Origin: CAZSAT01 sp964604675
GTDB lineage: Bacteria > Myxococcota_A > UBA796 > CAJQPC01
Length of the DNA stretch: 64,000 bases
Direction of reading: 5' to 3'
Assembly (NCBI GenBank): GCA_964604675.1
Contig: CAZSAT010000026.1
Location: 1 to 64,000, forward strand
Below are positions 1-7,522 of this stretch, in pieces. Numbering within the stretch: position 1 is the stretch's first letter; the number at the start of each line of letters is the position of its first letter. The position numbers were made by a program, and so were the translations under genes. The notes below the pieces were generated by a model, which saw only the letters and a program-made list of their open reading frames with translations, ran no database searches and was not told the DNA's origin.

Positions 1-1630
1 CAGTGTAGCTCTGCATGCTGCCGTCCTCGGCGCCCATGGCCTGCTCGATGAGGCCGGTCAAATCCCAATACACGCCTGTCCCGCGGTTGATGAGGTACGT
101 CCGACTGCTCAGGATGCCGTCGCCCGATGTCGACGAGGACCCCTTCATGCAGAACACGCCTGTGACGATGTAGTCATCCGAGAGGCAGAACTGCCCCTGC
201 TTGTGAGAGAAGCTATCGCAGGTGCTGTCGAACCCGCCCGCCAGAAGGCTCTCGGCGGTCTGGTGTGCGAATGCTGCGCCTCCGCCGGCCGCCGTGGTCC
301 AGCCGTGGCTGTCCTGACCGAAGACGTACTCGTTCCGAGAATCAAACTCATTTCCGTCGGCGTCCGAGTACACCTCCTCGGGAGAGTGCACGTGGGTCAG
401 GATGGCGTCGCCACTCCGACTCCAATCCGGATGCTGCGCCGCGTGGATGTCCGCGCTTTCGCCGTAAATGCTCGTCGACCCGCTAAAGGCCTCCACATAC
501 ACGGCCGGCATGGTGGTGATCAGCGCGTGCACACCGGAGTTCCCATCCTCGCCCGCTGCTGCCGCCTTCTGGTTGCTGGCCAGGTTGGGGTCATACACCG
601 TCGCGATCGAGGCGTTGCTCGGCTGCTTCACGTCCACGTCGCTGAAGGCCGCAGGCTCGCTGGTCCCGCTTCCGCTTCCGGGCTTGTAGCGGAGCTCGAA
701 GCGGCCGCCCGGCCCGAGCATGGCCGTGTTGGCGTAGCTGACCGAAGGTCCCGAGCTGCCGGCGGACACGCCGACCAGCCAGAGCGTCTGGTCCTGGTCC
801 TTCGGGGACGCCTGACCGCAGTTCGGGGTCTCTGTGCCGTCGTCGCCCACCACGGGCTCCGCGTTGCCCATGTTGTAGAGCAGGTAGCTCTCCCCGTACC
901 AGGCGGGGAACTGCGGAGGGCAGGTGCCTGACGAAGCTGGCCCGCCGTCCTCGACGTCCAGCATCAGCCCCATGTCCAGGTCCATGACGACGATCTGACG
1001 CCCGTGTCGCTTGGTCGGTGCGCCCGATCGCGTGACTGCGAGCATGCGCCCCGACGGGCTCACCGCGGGTTGGATGTAGCCGGCCGTGCCATCGCCATCC
1101 GAGTACGTCTGGTACTTGAGCACCATCTGTACGGTGGCGGTGCCTCGGTACAGCTGGATCTTGTAGATGGAGCACCGGTCGTTCCAGTTCCGGTTGCAGC
1201 CGCTGCCCTCCCCCCCGAGCCCGGTGGGGTCGTCGGTGTCGCCGGCGCTCACGAAGATGGCACCGCTCAGGTCGGGCGGGCCGAAGGTCAAGGTTGTGGT
1301 GGCGTCGCGGAGGTCGAGATCGATGCCGTGGGCGTCGTCCCGAATGGGCATGGCCGCCTGGTCTCGGAGGGCGAACATGCCGGGCAGCCTGCCCTGAGCC
1401 CCGCGTGCTCCGGCCATCTCGAGGAAGACCGGAGGGTTGACGCCGATGGGATCCCCACCGACCCACAGCTGCTCTTCCGGTTGAAGCGAGCCGGGATCGG
1501 CTGTGTCGAAGCCATGGAACCGGTCGATCTCGTGCCCGAGCTCGAGCCCGCTCTTGATCTCAGCGGCGGTGGCCATCGGATCGGTGCAGCCGACGCAGCC
1601 GCAGTCCGCGGAAGTCTGGGCGCCGCTCAT
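1..1630 (-). CDS. TolB/PD40-type beta-propeller protein, C-terminus off the window
   Basis: This frame is open without a stop from 1630 down to base 1, so the C-terminal end is missing. Two blade-like motifs of the TolB/WD40-like (PD40) kind are visible: PAVSPSGRMLAV near residue 190 and HPDWSRSGDAI near residue 395, both ending in the usual Ser-Gly-Lys/Arg/Asp turn. The N-terminus reads MSGAQTSADCGCVGCTDP, a cysteine cluster instead of a normal signal peptide. ATG 1630 was chosen because GAGGG lies just upstream, but the frame stays open further upstream, so a longer N-terminus is possible. Such propellers bind ligands or proteins, often in the periplasm; no enzyme motif is seen. It lies outside the neighbouring island's promoter set. 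Confidence 0.7.
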   Translation of the reverse strand, partial: MSGAQTSADCGCVGCTDPMATAAEIKSGLELGHEIDRFHGFDTADPGSLQPEEQLWVGGDPIGVNPPVFLEMAGARGAQGRLPGMFALRDQAAMPIRDDAHGIDLDLRDATTTLTFGPPDLSGAIFVSAGDTDDPTGLGGEGSGCNRNWNDRCSIYKIQLYRGTATVQMVLKYQTYSDGDGTAGYIQPAVSPSGRMLAVTRSGAPTKRHGRQIVVMDLDMGLMLDVEDGGPASSGTCPPQFPAWYGESYLLYNMGNAEPVVGDDGTETPNCGQASPKDQDQTLWLVGVSAGSSGPSVSYANTAMLGPGGRFELRYKPGSGSGTSEPAAFSDVDVKQPSNASIATVYDPNLASNQKAAAAGEDGNSGVHALITTMPAVYVEAFSGSTSIYGESADIHAAQHPDWSRSGDAILTHVHSPEEVYSDADGNEFDSRNEYVFGQDSHGWTTAAGGGAAFAHQTAESLLAGGFDSTCDSFSHKQGQFCLSDDYIVTGVFCMKGSSSTSGDGILSSRTYLINRGTGVYWDLTGLIEQAMGAEDGSMQSYT

Positions 1631-1748
1631 GGTGCCCTCGCGGGCCGCGCGACTCGGCACACGGTGTGGCGCGTCGCCTGTCCACGATGTCTCATGTCCA
1701 CCCTCCCACGGTAGCGCCCGGTGTTGCAGGGACGCTGGGGCTTCCCTG

Positions 1749-3464
1749 CTAATACGGCCAAGCCCACGCGACCTCGCGCAGCACCGCGGGGTCGTCCTCG
1801 TCGCGCCCTCGAAGCACCACGTCGCAGCGCTTCCCCTGCACCCCACGCAGGCCCTTCCAGGACGCGAGCACCTCGGCGTCGTCGCCAACGTGCATGCGCC
1901 ACAACCAGCGGTAGCGCTCGATGTTGTCGTCCTGGTCGACGAAGTCGTCCTTCAGCCTCGCGAAGGCCGCGTTGCCTGCATCGAGCTCGGTCTGCTCGGT
2001 GCGGAAGAGCCAACAGAGCGCGGAGGCTCGCACGTGCGCGGCGCCGCCATGGTCCGCCATCGTGCGAAGCCGCTTCACACCGCCGGGGAGTCCGAGGCAG
2101 ACCTCGGCGCGGGCCTGGAAGATCTGCACGAAGGGCGAGGCCGCCACCTTCGGAAAGCGCCTGGCCATGGTGAGCGTGTGGTCGTACACGGCGCGGTTCC
2201 GGAACACCGCCGACACCCGAAACAGCTCGCTGAGCTGGTAGCTGAGCTCGCCGACCGCCTGCTCGTCGATGAAGGTGGCCATGGCGGCGCGCTGGAGCCG
2301 GACGGCCTCGCAGAGGTTGCCTTCGTTGGCCGCCACCCGCCCACGGGCCCCGCGCAGCCGCGCGTAGTTGGTGGTGTCGTTGGGCTCGCTGGTGGCCAGG
2401 AGCTGGTCGAGCAAGGAACGCTCCGGCACACCGGTGTCGACGTGGTGCTGGGTGAGGTGCGCGAGCACCAGGTGCCGCATCGGGGTCCTGAGCCCGCGCA
2501 CCCAGGCTTCGCCGGGCAGCTCGGCCTCGAGGCCGCCGTCGTGGCGGACCGCAATGAGCCGCGCCAGCTTGAGGCGCTGCTTCAGGTCGGCGTCGAGGTC
2601 CTTCCAGGCTTCCGCCAGCTTCGCGGCCTCAGCCACGGGCCCCCAGGTGAGGAGCTCGTCGCGGTCCGGCCGAATGGCCAGGTCGTGCAGCGCCCCGACC
2701 AGATCGGCGCGCCTCGCGGGATCGGCGCCGGCCGCCTGGAAGGCCTGGACCTGCGCGTCGCCGAAGGCCTTCTCGAGGGCATCGGCCGCGCTGCTGACCT
2801 TCACCACGGTCAGGGACAGCCCGAGCTCCTCGATCGCTGCCCGACCCTCCTTCACGTTCCGTTCGTGGAGGAACACCCGACGGATGCCGGGCGCGCAAGC
2901 GTGCAGCACGCGCAGCTTCTGGGTGATCAGCCCGACCGCGCCCAGACCGCCTCCGGCTTTCAGCTCGACGCTCGCCGCGAGGTCGGCCGGCACCGGCACG
3001 TGGGTGGCCGCCGACACCGCCGCGAGCAACAAGGACAAGCCGATGGACGCGCCTTCCACCGCCGGAGCAGACGGGATCACGCCGGTCGGTTCGAGCAGGG
3101 TCTGCCAGCACCGAACGCCGTGGGCCGAGGTGGTGGGCGGCAGCGGGCTCCACAGGACGGCCGCCGACTGGCTGACCAGGTCCCGCGCGGTGCGGAGGGC
3201 TGCGGCAGCGGCTTCGTCGAAGGGGACGGACCGGCCCGGCGCGCCTTCGACCGCGTAGTGCCACACAGATCCATGGGTGGCGGCCGCCGTGACGAGCACG
3301 GTTTCGCCGATGCGCGGCTCGGGCCGGGTGGCCAGCTCCTCGGCCTTGGATCGGCTCGGGTGCTCCTCGGGCGGCCAGGCCCACGGGACCGCGTTCAGGT
3401 ACCGGATGAGGGGGGCACGCTCCAGCCTCGTGCAGCGCAGGAGGGTGTGGACGACCGGCTTCAC
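1749..3464 (-). CDS. Lon-S16-like (inactive) domain fused to TPR-like repeats
   Basis: This 571-residue protein has, at about residues 134-225, the fold signature of the Lon protease S16 domain. VEGASIGLSL matches the Lon nucleophile loop with Ser140, and GAVGLITQKL matches the Lon loop that carries the catalytic Lys, but that position is Thr181. The dyad is therefore broken and the domain probably binds or scaffolds instead of cutting. Residues 300-571 are helical and TPR-like (for example NYARLRGARGRVAANEGN). The GTG start overlaps the stop of the upstream gene as GTGA, so the two are translationally coupled and share the promoter at 4488-4517. S16-like and TPR modules recur in NTP-dependent bacterial conflict systems; its exact role here is not known. 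Confidence 0.7.
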   Translation of the reverse strand: MKPVVHTLLRCTRLERAPLIRYLNAVPWAWPPEEHPSRSKAEELATRPEPRIGETVLVTAAATHGSVWHYAVEGAPGRSVPFDEAAAAALRTARDLVSQSAAVLWSPLPPTTSAHGVRCWQTLLEPTGVIPSAPAVEGASIGLSLLLAAVSAATHVPVPADLAASVELKAGGGLGAVGLITQKLRVLHACAPGIRRVFLHERNVKEGRAAIEELGLSLTVVKVSSAADALEKAFGDAQVQAFQAAGADPARRADLVGALHDLAIRPDRDELLTWGPVAEAAKLAEAWKDLDADLKQRLKLARLIAVRHDGGLEAELPGEAWVRGLRTPMRHLVLAHLTQHHVDTGVPERSLLDQLLATSEPNDTTNYARLRGARGRVAANEGNLCEAVRLQRAAMATFIDEQAVGELSYQLSELFRVSAVFRNRAVYDHTLTMARRFPKVAASPFVQIFQARAEVCLGLPGGVKRLRTMADHGGAAHVRASALCWLFRTEQTELDAGNAAFARLKDDFVDQDDNIERYRWLWRMHVGDDAEVLASWKGLRGVQGKRCDVVLRGRDEDDPAVLREVAWAWPY

Positions 3465-4468
3465 GGTCGGGCCGGCTCCGCCCACCAGGCCGCCGGATCG
3501 CGGAACCAGACCTCGGCGAGGCGTGCGTCGACCAGGCGAACGGGTTCTGGCAAGGCGCGCAGGAGGAGCCGCAGGTCTTCGTCGAAGAGCTCGAGCTGGA
3601 GCCGCAAGCCTTCGGCCGCCTCGGAGAGGGCGAGCACTGCCCGAACGCCCTCGAGCGTGTCGCGCCCACGAGCCAGATCGTGCACCGCCTCTTGGAGCGC
3701 CGCGCCGGTCAGGCCCTCCGCCACCTCCGCGACCTGTTCGAGGCGGAGGATCTCGCCGACCGCGGTGTCGCCGAGCGCGACGAGCTGGGCTTCGGTGAGC
3801 TCGGCGGCCCAGCCCTCCACGTGCGCGCGGACCGGGTCGGCGCCGCCCGCCAGGAGGTGGGCCAGCATGGCCGCGCTGGCCCCGGGCTCTTCGGGCTCGC
3901 TGAGACGGAAATACAGTCCGACCGCTCCCAGCGCGCCGTAGGCACCGGCCAGGCGGAGCTGGTCCACCTCGGCCTTCAGCCACGCGGGCGCGTCGGGGGC
4001 CCACCACTCCGAGGGATCCACGCTCACCGTGTCGAGCGGGTCGACCGAGGTGCGTTCCAGCTCGGTCACCACGTACCCGGTGTCGAGCCAGGCGAGCTCG
4101 AGGCCGCGGCCATCCGGGAGCATGGTGGTCACCGACTGCCCCAGCTCCAGCTGCACCGCGAGGGCGTCGTGGGCATCGTCCAGCCAGACGCTGGGGCCGG
4201 GCACTCCCTCGGGCTCCAGAGCGTGCTCGTAGGCCTCGATCAGGAAGACGCTCGGGTCGTCTTCGTACACCGAGAGCTTCTGGCCCACGGCTTCGGCCAC
4301 CTGCGACACGATGGGGCGGCGAGCACGCTCGACGAACGCTTCGACGGACGGCGCCTGACCGGCCACGAACAACAGCAACACCGGGCTGCCCTGTTCTCGC
4401 TCGGCGAGCGGATCGATGGTCTCCGCCCGGAGACGCACGATCCGCGTGGACCCATCCCCTGTGTTCAT
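3461..4468 (-). CDS. Hypothetical acidic island protein (335 aa)
   Basis: I do not recognise this 335-residue protein. It is acidic, soluble and mostly helical in its second half (repeated Ala/Leu/Glu stretches around residues 170-300), with no signal peptide or membrane segment. The first half, with segments such as SPVLLLFVAGQAP and SVFLIEAYEHAL, looks alpha/beta. The ATG at 4468 has a strong GGAGG ribosome site 5 bases upstream. It is the first gene after promoter site G (4488-4517), and its stop overlaps the start of the S16/TPR gene by 4 bases. Co-regulation and coupling suggest the two proteins act together, perhaps as partner and scaffold. Confidence 0.75.
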   Translation of the reverse strand: MNTGDGSTRIVRLRAETIDPLAEREQGSPVLLLFVAGQAPSVEAFVERARRPIVSQVAEAVGQKLSVYEDDPSVFLIEAYEHALEPEGVPGPSVWLDDAHDALAVQLELGQSVTTMLPDGRGLELAWLDTGYVVTELERTSVDPLDTVSVDPSEWWAPDAPAWLKAEVDQLRLAGAYGALGAVGLYFRLSEPEEPGASAAMLAHLLAGGADPVRAHVEGWAAELTEAQLVALGDTAVGEILRLEQVAEVAEGLTGAALQEAVHDLARGRDTLEGVRAVLALSEAAEGLRLQLELFDEDLRLLLRALPEPVRLVDARLAEVWFRDPAAWWAEPARP

Positions 4469-4487
4469 GCGTTCCTCCCTTTCGAAC

Positions 4488-4517
4488 GATGACCCGAGTG
4501 CCTGGCGGACCTGACAG
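4488..4517 (-). promoter_or_regulatory. Island promoter site G (CTGTCAGGT box, N15, GTCATC)
   Basis: Read on the minus strand, CTGTCAGGTC begins directly after the TGA stop of the sigma-like gene. Fifteen bases after CAGGT is GTCATC. It drives 3461-4468 and 1749-3464; the ATG lies 19 bases past the -10 box with a good ribosome site. It is one of eight copies with identical 30-bp geometry. Confidence 0.7.
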
Positions 4518-5216
4518 TCATGGGGACTTCTTGTTGAAGCGGTAGACGTCGTCGAAGCGCGCGCGCAGCTCGTCGACGCGTTCCTGCTCGCGCAGGGTGA
4601 CGTAGGGCCAGGTGTCGAGGTGCTTGTGCACGTACTTGCGGGCTCGGGTGTGGTTCTGGCGACGGCTGTATTCCGCCCGCTTGATCGCCTTCGGGTCGGT
4701 GACACCGAGATCGGCCTGCTCCTGGCGCACCACGTCGATGAGCGCGGTGCCCTCGGTGCTGAGCACGCGGATCTCCACGAGCAGGTCGTGCCACTTGCGG
4801 GGGTCCTGGGTCTTCTCGAGCGCCGCCTGGATCACCTCGTCGAGATCGTCGGCCTCCGCGCGCCGTTCGTCGAGCTGCGCCTCCGCACCGACCTGCCCGT
4901 GCACGAAGTCTCGGTCCAGGGTGTGGAGGGAGACGTGCTCGCCGCGCTTGCGGAGCTGCTTGTACATCTCCCGGTGAAGCGACTGGGACAGGTAGCCGCT
5001 GGCCTGGGCATCGGTGGTGGCCTGAACGACGTGGGGCTTGGTCCAGAGGCGGATGACGATCTTCTGCGACGCGTCGTCGACGAGCTCCGGGTAGCGCCCG
5101 AAGTGGCGGGCGCCGAGCCGCTGGAGCTCGGCGAGCAGGATGGCCGCGGCCTCGCCCCGCACGGCGGGCGCTGCGGCCTGGTTCCCGATGGTGTGGAGGG
5201 CCTGCACGAGGGTCAT
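4518..5216 (-). CDS. Sigma-70-like transcription factor A
   Basis: This 232-residue protein resembles the core of an RNA polymerase sigma factor. Residues 40-60 (YPELVDDASQKIVIRLW) match the region 2.1/2.2 helix, and residues 72-97 (SGYLSQSLHREMYKQLRKRG, followed by VSL) match region 2.3/2.4. The C-terminal stretch SRRQNHTRARKYVHKHL resembles the recognition end of region 4 and is shared in pattern with the second sigma-like protein at 11044-11760. ATG 5216 overlaps the DUF3800 stop (ATGA), so the two genes form an operon. It is the best candidate, with its paralogue, for reading the repeated CTGTCAGGT promoters. Sequence divergence is large, so other DNA-binding roles remain possible. Confidence 0.6.
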   Translation of the reverse strand: MTLVQALHTIGNQAAAPAVRGEAAAILLAELQRLGARHFGRYPELVDDASQKIVIRLWTKPHVVQATTDAQASGYLSQSLHREMYKQLRKRGEHVSLHTLDRDFVHGQVGAEAQLDERRAEADDLDEVIQAALEKTQDPRKWHDLLVEIRVLSTEGTALIDVVRQEQADLGVTDPKAIKRAEYSRRQNHTRARKYVHKHLDTWPYVTLREQERVDELRARFDDVYRFNKKSP

Positions 5217-6400
5217 GGACTGGCCCACCAGGGGATCTGCTCGAGCGCCCAGCGGGCCACCGCACCGCGGCCGGCCAACGCGTCTTCGGCCACGCCGTGG
5301 GCGGCCACCAGGCTGAGCTCCCCACGACGCGGACTCGCGCCGATCCGCCCCTCGATGGACGCCTCCGTTCGAGCGAGCGAGGAGCTGCTCTTTCGGAGCG
5401 GCGGAAGGCAGCGGTAGGCCAGGCGATCGGCGGCCACGTGGGCCACGCTCAGCTCGGGGTTGTCCTTGTACTGCACCAGGCACGCCGGCTCGAAGCTCAC
5501 GCCGGAGCCCGATGCCGCGCGGGCGAGCTTCCGGAGCGGCCCGATCTGGATCTGCCCGTCCTGCACCTCGAGCCGCACCCGATGGGGGCCACCTTCGCGC
5601 GCGAGGGTGAGCTGCGCGCGCTCGAGGAGGACGCGGAGGAGCGCCCGGTAGCGGGACGCCGCCACGGGGACTCCTGCAGCGTCGCCGCGCTCGGTCTCGG
5701 TGCCGACCAGGGGAAAGAGGCGTCCCTTCCGGTGGTGGGCACGCAGCTCCTCCTTGATGACGCGGGTGACGAAGCGCACCGCGTCGTGCAGCGTCTCGAC
5801 CGCCCAACGCTTGCCGCCCATCGCAGTCACCGCGTGGGCCTTCAGCTCCTCCAGCACGGCCGGGTGGCAGCGCGCGCCGCGCTCCACACGCTTGGCGACG
5901 TCGGCAAACTCCGGGTGGCTGGCGGCGGCCGCGGTCAAGGCCATCGCCGCGCGGCCGTGGTTCAGCGTCACCGGGTCCGACACCTGCGGATCGGGCGCCA
6001 CCTCCACCAGCGCCAGCAGCAGCTGGTCGTACCCGAGCGCGGTGCGCGCGGCGCGGTGCTTGATCAAGCCGAGGGCTTCGCGCAGCTCGGCCTCCGTGGC
6101 CGTGCGCGGATCCGCCGGCAGCGGCACGCCGGCCGCCTCGAAGGCCTCGAGGCTCGCCGCGGAGAGCTCCCGGTTCCCCGCCGCCCGGTGCGCCCAGTGG
6201 AGCGCATACGCCATCGGTCCGTCGTGGGCGGCGTGGAGCGGCCAGGGCACGAAGCGGGCGGCCGATCGCAAGGGCTCGGCGAGCGCGGCCTCGAGCTGGG
6301 CCTCGACACCGCTGGCCATGAGCAGGCCAGCCACACACACCGCCTTGCGGCGGCTCCCGAACCCGCCCGACTCGTCCACAGCGAGCAGCCACTCGGCCAT
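5213..6400 (-). CDS. DUF3800-like protein
   Basis: The 395-residue product opens MAEWLLAVDESGGFG, with the Asp9-Glu10-Ser11-Gly12 motif that marks DUF3800 proteins, a family predicted to have an RNase H-like fold. Near the C-terminus NPELSVAHVAADRLAY matches the family's second acidic region (Asp in the 'A-AD-LA' context). The middle is a long helical insert. DUF3800 genes are frequent in mobile and defence loci, so a nuclease or nucleic-acid-binding role is plausible but not shown here. ATG 6400 has GGGAGG 4 bases upstream. It is divergent from the membrane/HerA operon at 6485 and is co-transcribed with sigma-like factor A. I see no copy of the island promoter upstream on this strand. Confidence 0.65.
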   Translation of the reverse strand: MAEWLLAVDESGGFGSRRKAVCVAGLLMASGVEAQLEAALAEPLRSAARFVPWPLHAAHDGPMAYALHWAHRAAGNRELSAASLEAFEAAGVPLPADPRTATEAELREALGLIKHRAARTALGYDQLLLALVEVAPDPQVSDPVTLNHGRAAMALTAAAASHPEFADVAKRVERGARCHPAVLEELKAHAVTAMGGKRWAVETLHDAVRFVTRVIKEELRAHHRKGRLFPLVGTETERGDAAGVPVAASRYRALLRVLLERAQLTLAREGGPHRVRLEVQDGQIQIGPLRKLARAASGSGVSFEPACLVQYKDNPELSVAHVAADRLAYRCLPPLRKSSSSLARTEASIEGRIGASPRRGELSLVAAHGVAEDALAGRGAVARWALEQIPWWASP

Positions 6401-6435
6401 CGTGCCTCCCGGTCCCGAGCTTACCGCAGGCCGAC

Positions 6436-6465
6436 GTGTCAGGTCCCGCGCGGTCGCGGCTCTCC
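6436..6465 (+). promoter_or_regulatory. Island promoter site A (GTGTCAGGT box, N15, CTCTCC)
   Basis: GTGTCAGGTC lies at 6436-6445, followed 15 bases after CAGGT by CTCTCC (6460-6465). It precedes the five-gene operon 6485-11053; the first ATG is 19 bases further with GGGAGA as ribosome site. The first base differs from the other seven copies (G instead of C). Confidence 0.7.
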
Positions 6466-6484
6466 GGAATGAAACGGGAGAACC

Positions 6485-6793
6485 ATGACCCAGATCCTCG
6501 GCCCGCTCTTCGTGTTGCTGATCGCCGCAGCGGGCTTCGCGGTGATGCTCGGCCTGTGGAGCCGCACCAAGGGCTTCTTCTTCAAGGCAGGCGGCTTCCT
6601 GCTCGCCCTGATGGTGCTTCCGGGTGTCTTGCTCGGAGCCGCGAGCGGCGCGATGGCCCACCTCTCGGGCGCGGTGCCCGGTGCCCTGCCCCTTCACCTC
6701 CCCTTCGCCGAGATCGCAGCCGCCTACGCGGCCTGGCTGGTCGGGCTGGGGACCTGCTTCGGCGCCGCTCGCGCCGTGGAGGCCAGCGAATAG
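6485..6793 (+). CDS. Small membrane protein, three helices (102 aa)
   Basis: This 102-residue protein is almost wholly hydrophobic, with likely membrane helices at about residues 5-25, 33-58 and 75-95 and a basic turn (SRTKGFFFK) between the first two. It is the first gene after island promoter A, with GGGAGA 3 bases before the ATG. Its TAG stop is followed at once by the ATG of the next membrane protein. I do not recognise a family. The context suggests a membrane anchor or channel part for the HerA-type ATPase two genes downstream. Confidence 0.7.
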   Translation: MTQILGPLFVLLIAAAGFAVMLGLWSRTKGFFFKAGGFLLALMVLPGVLLGAASGAMAHLSGAVPGALPLHLPFAEIAAAYAAWLVGLGTCFGAARAVEASE

Positions 6794-7522
6794 ATGTTCG
6801 ACGACACGCCCCTGGACCGCGCAGACGGCTCCACCCCCGACGCCCCCGCCCACGACGGCAGCTGGCTCGACCTGACGCCGGGCCCGCCCGTGCACCTGCC
6901 CACCCCCGCGTGGGGCGACCACGCCCTCGCTCCGGGGGGCGGCGGCCTGGACGCGCTCGAGCCGCCGAAGGCCCCGCTCCTTCCGCCGGCGAAGGCCGCC
7001 GCGCTCGACGAGCGGCACTTCCGCGGCTTCCTCGAGGCGGTCCGCCGCGACGAGACCGTGCCCAAGGGCCTGCAGACGGCGCGCCACTGCGCCGGGCTGC
7101 TCCTGTTCCTGGCTGCCCTGCCGGTGCTGATCGCTGGAGCCACGGCCGCCACGATGGTGTTCATCTGGACGCGCACCGGCATCGGCATCCTGATGGGGAT
7201 CGGCCAGCGCCTGGTGGACCTGCTCCGGCCGCGCGACGACCCGAAACGCGGGCGCGACGGCGGCCTGGCGATGCGCTTCCGCGTCGACGATGCCCACCGG
7301 ACCGTCAAGGCCCACGGCTACGTGCTGGGGCCGGTCGAGGAGGGCGACGAGCTCGAGGTCTGGACCGACGATCGACGCGGCCAGCTCTTCCTGCGGCGGG
7401 CCGTGAACCACACGCAGGCGGGCCGCGAGGTGCGACCCCCGCGCGAGCCCTGGCCCCTGGCCCTGGCCTCGATGCTCGCCTGGACGGCCTGCGTGGCGCT
7501 CTGGCTGGCGGTGACCCTGTGA
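6794..7522 (+). CDS. Membrane protein with Pro-rich N-terminus (242 aa)
   Basis: This 242-residue protein has a long Pro/Ala/Asp-rich cytoplasmic N-terminus (about residues 1-95), a hydrophobic hairpin at about 100-145 (GLLLFLAALPVLIAGATAAT and onward), a charged soluble segment (150-215), and a final helix at about 225-242 ending VALWLAVTL. It starts directly after the preceding stop and its own stop overlaps the next start (GTGA). No family is recognised. The order small membrane protein, membrane protein, HerA ATPase suggests a membrane-bound NTPase complex. Confidence 0.7.
   Translation: MFDDTPLDRADGSTPDAPAHDGSWLDLTPGPPVHLPTPAWGDHALAPGGGGLDALEPPKAPLLPPAKAAALDERHFRGFLEAVRRDETVPKGLQTARHCAGLLLFLAALPVLIAGATAATMVFIWTRTGIGILMGIGQRLVDLLRPRDDPKRGRDGGLAMRFRVDDAHRTVKAHGYVLGPVEEGDELEVWTDDRRGQLFLRRAVNHTQAGREVRPPREPWPLALASMLAWTACVALWLAVTL

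Noticed and set aside
203..931. Long plus-strand open frame (242 codons)
   Set aside because: It is antisense to the propeller gene, has Arg/Val/His-heavy composition, and lacks a ribosome site; long shadows are normal at this GC level.
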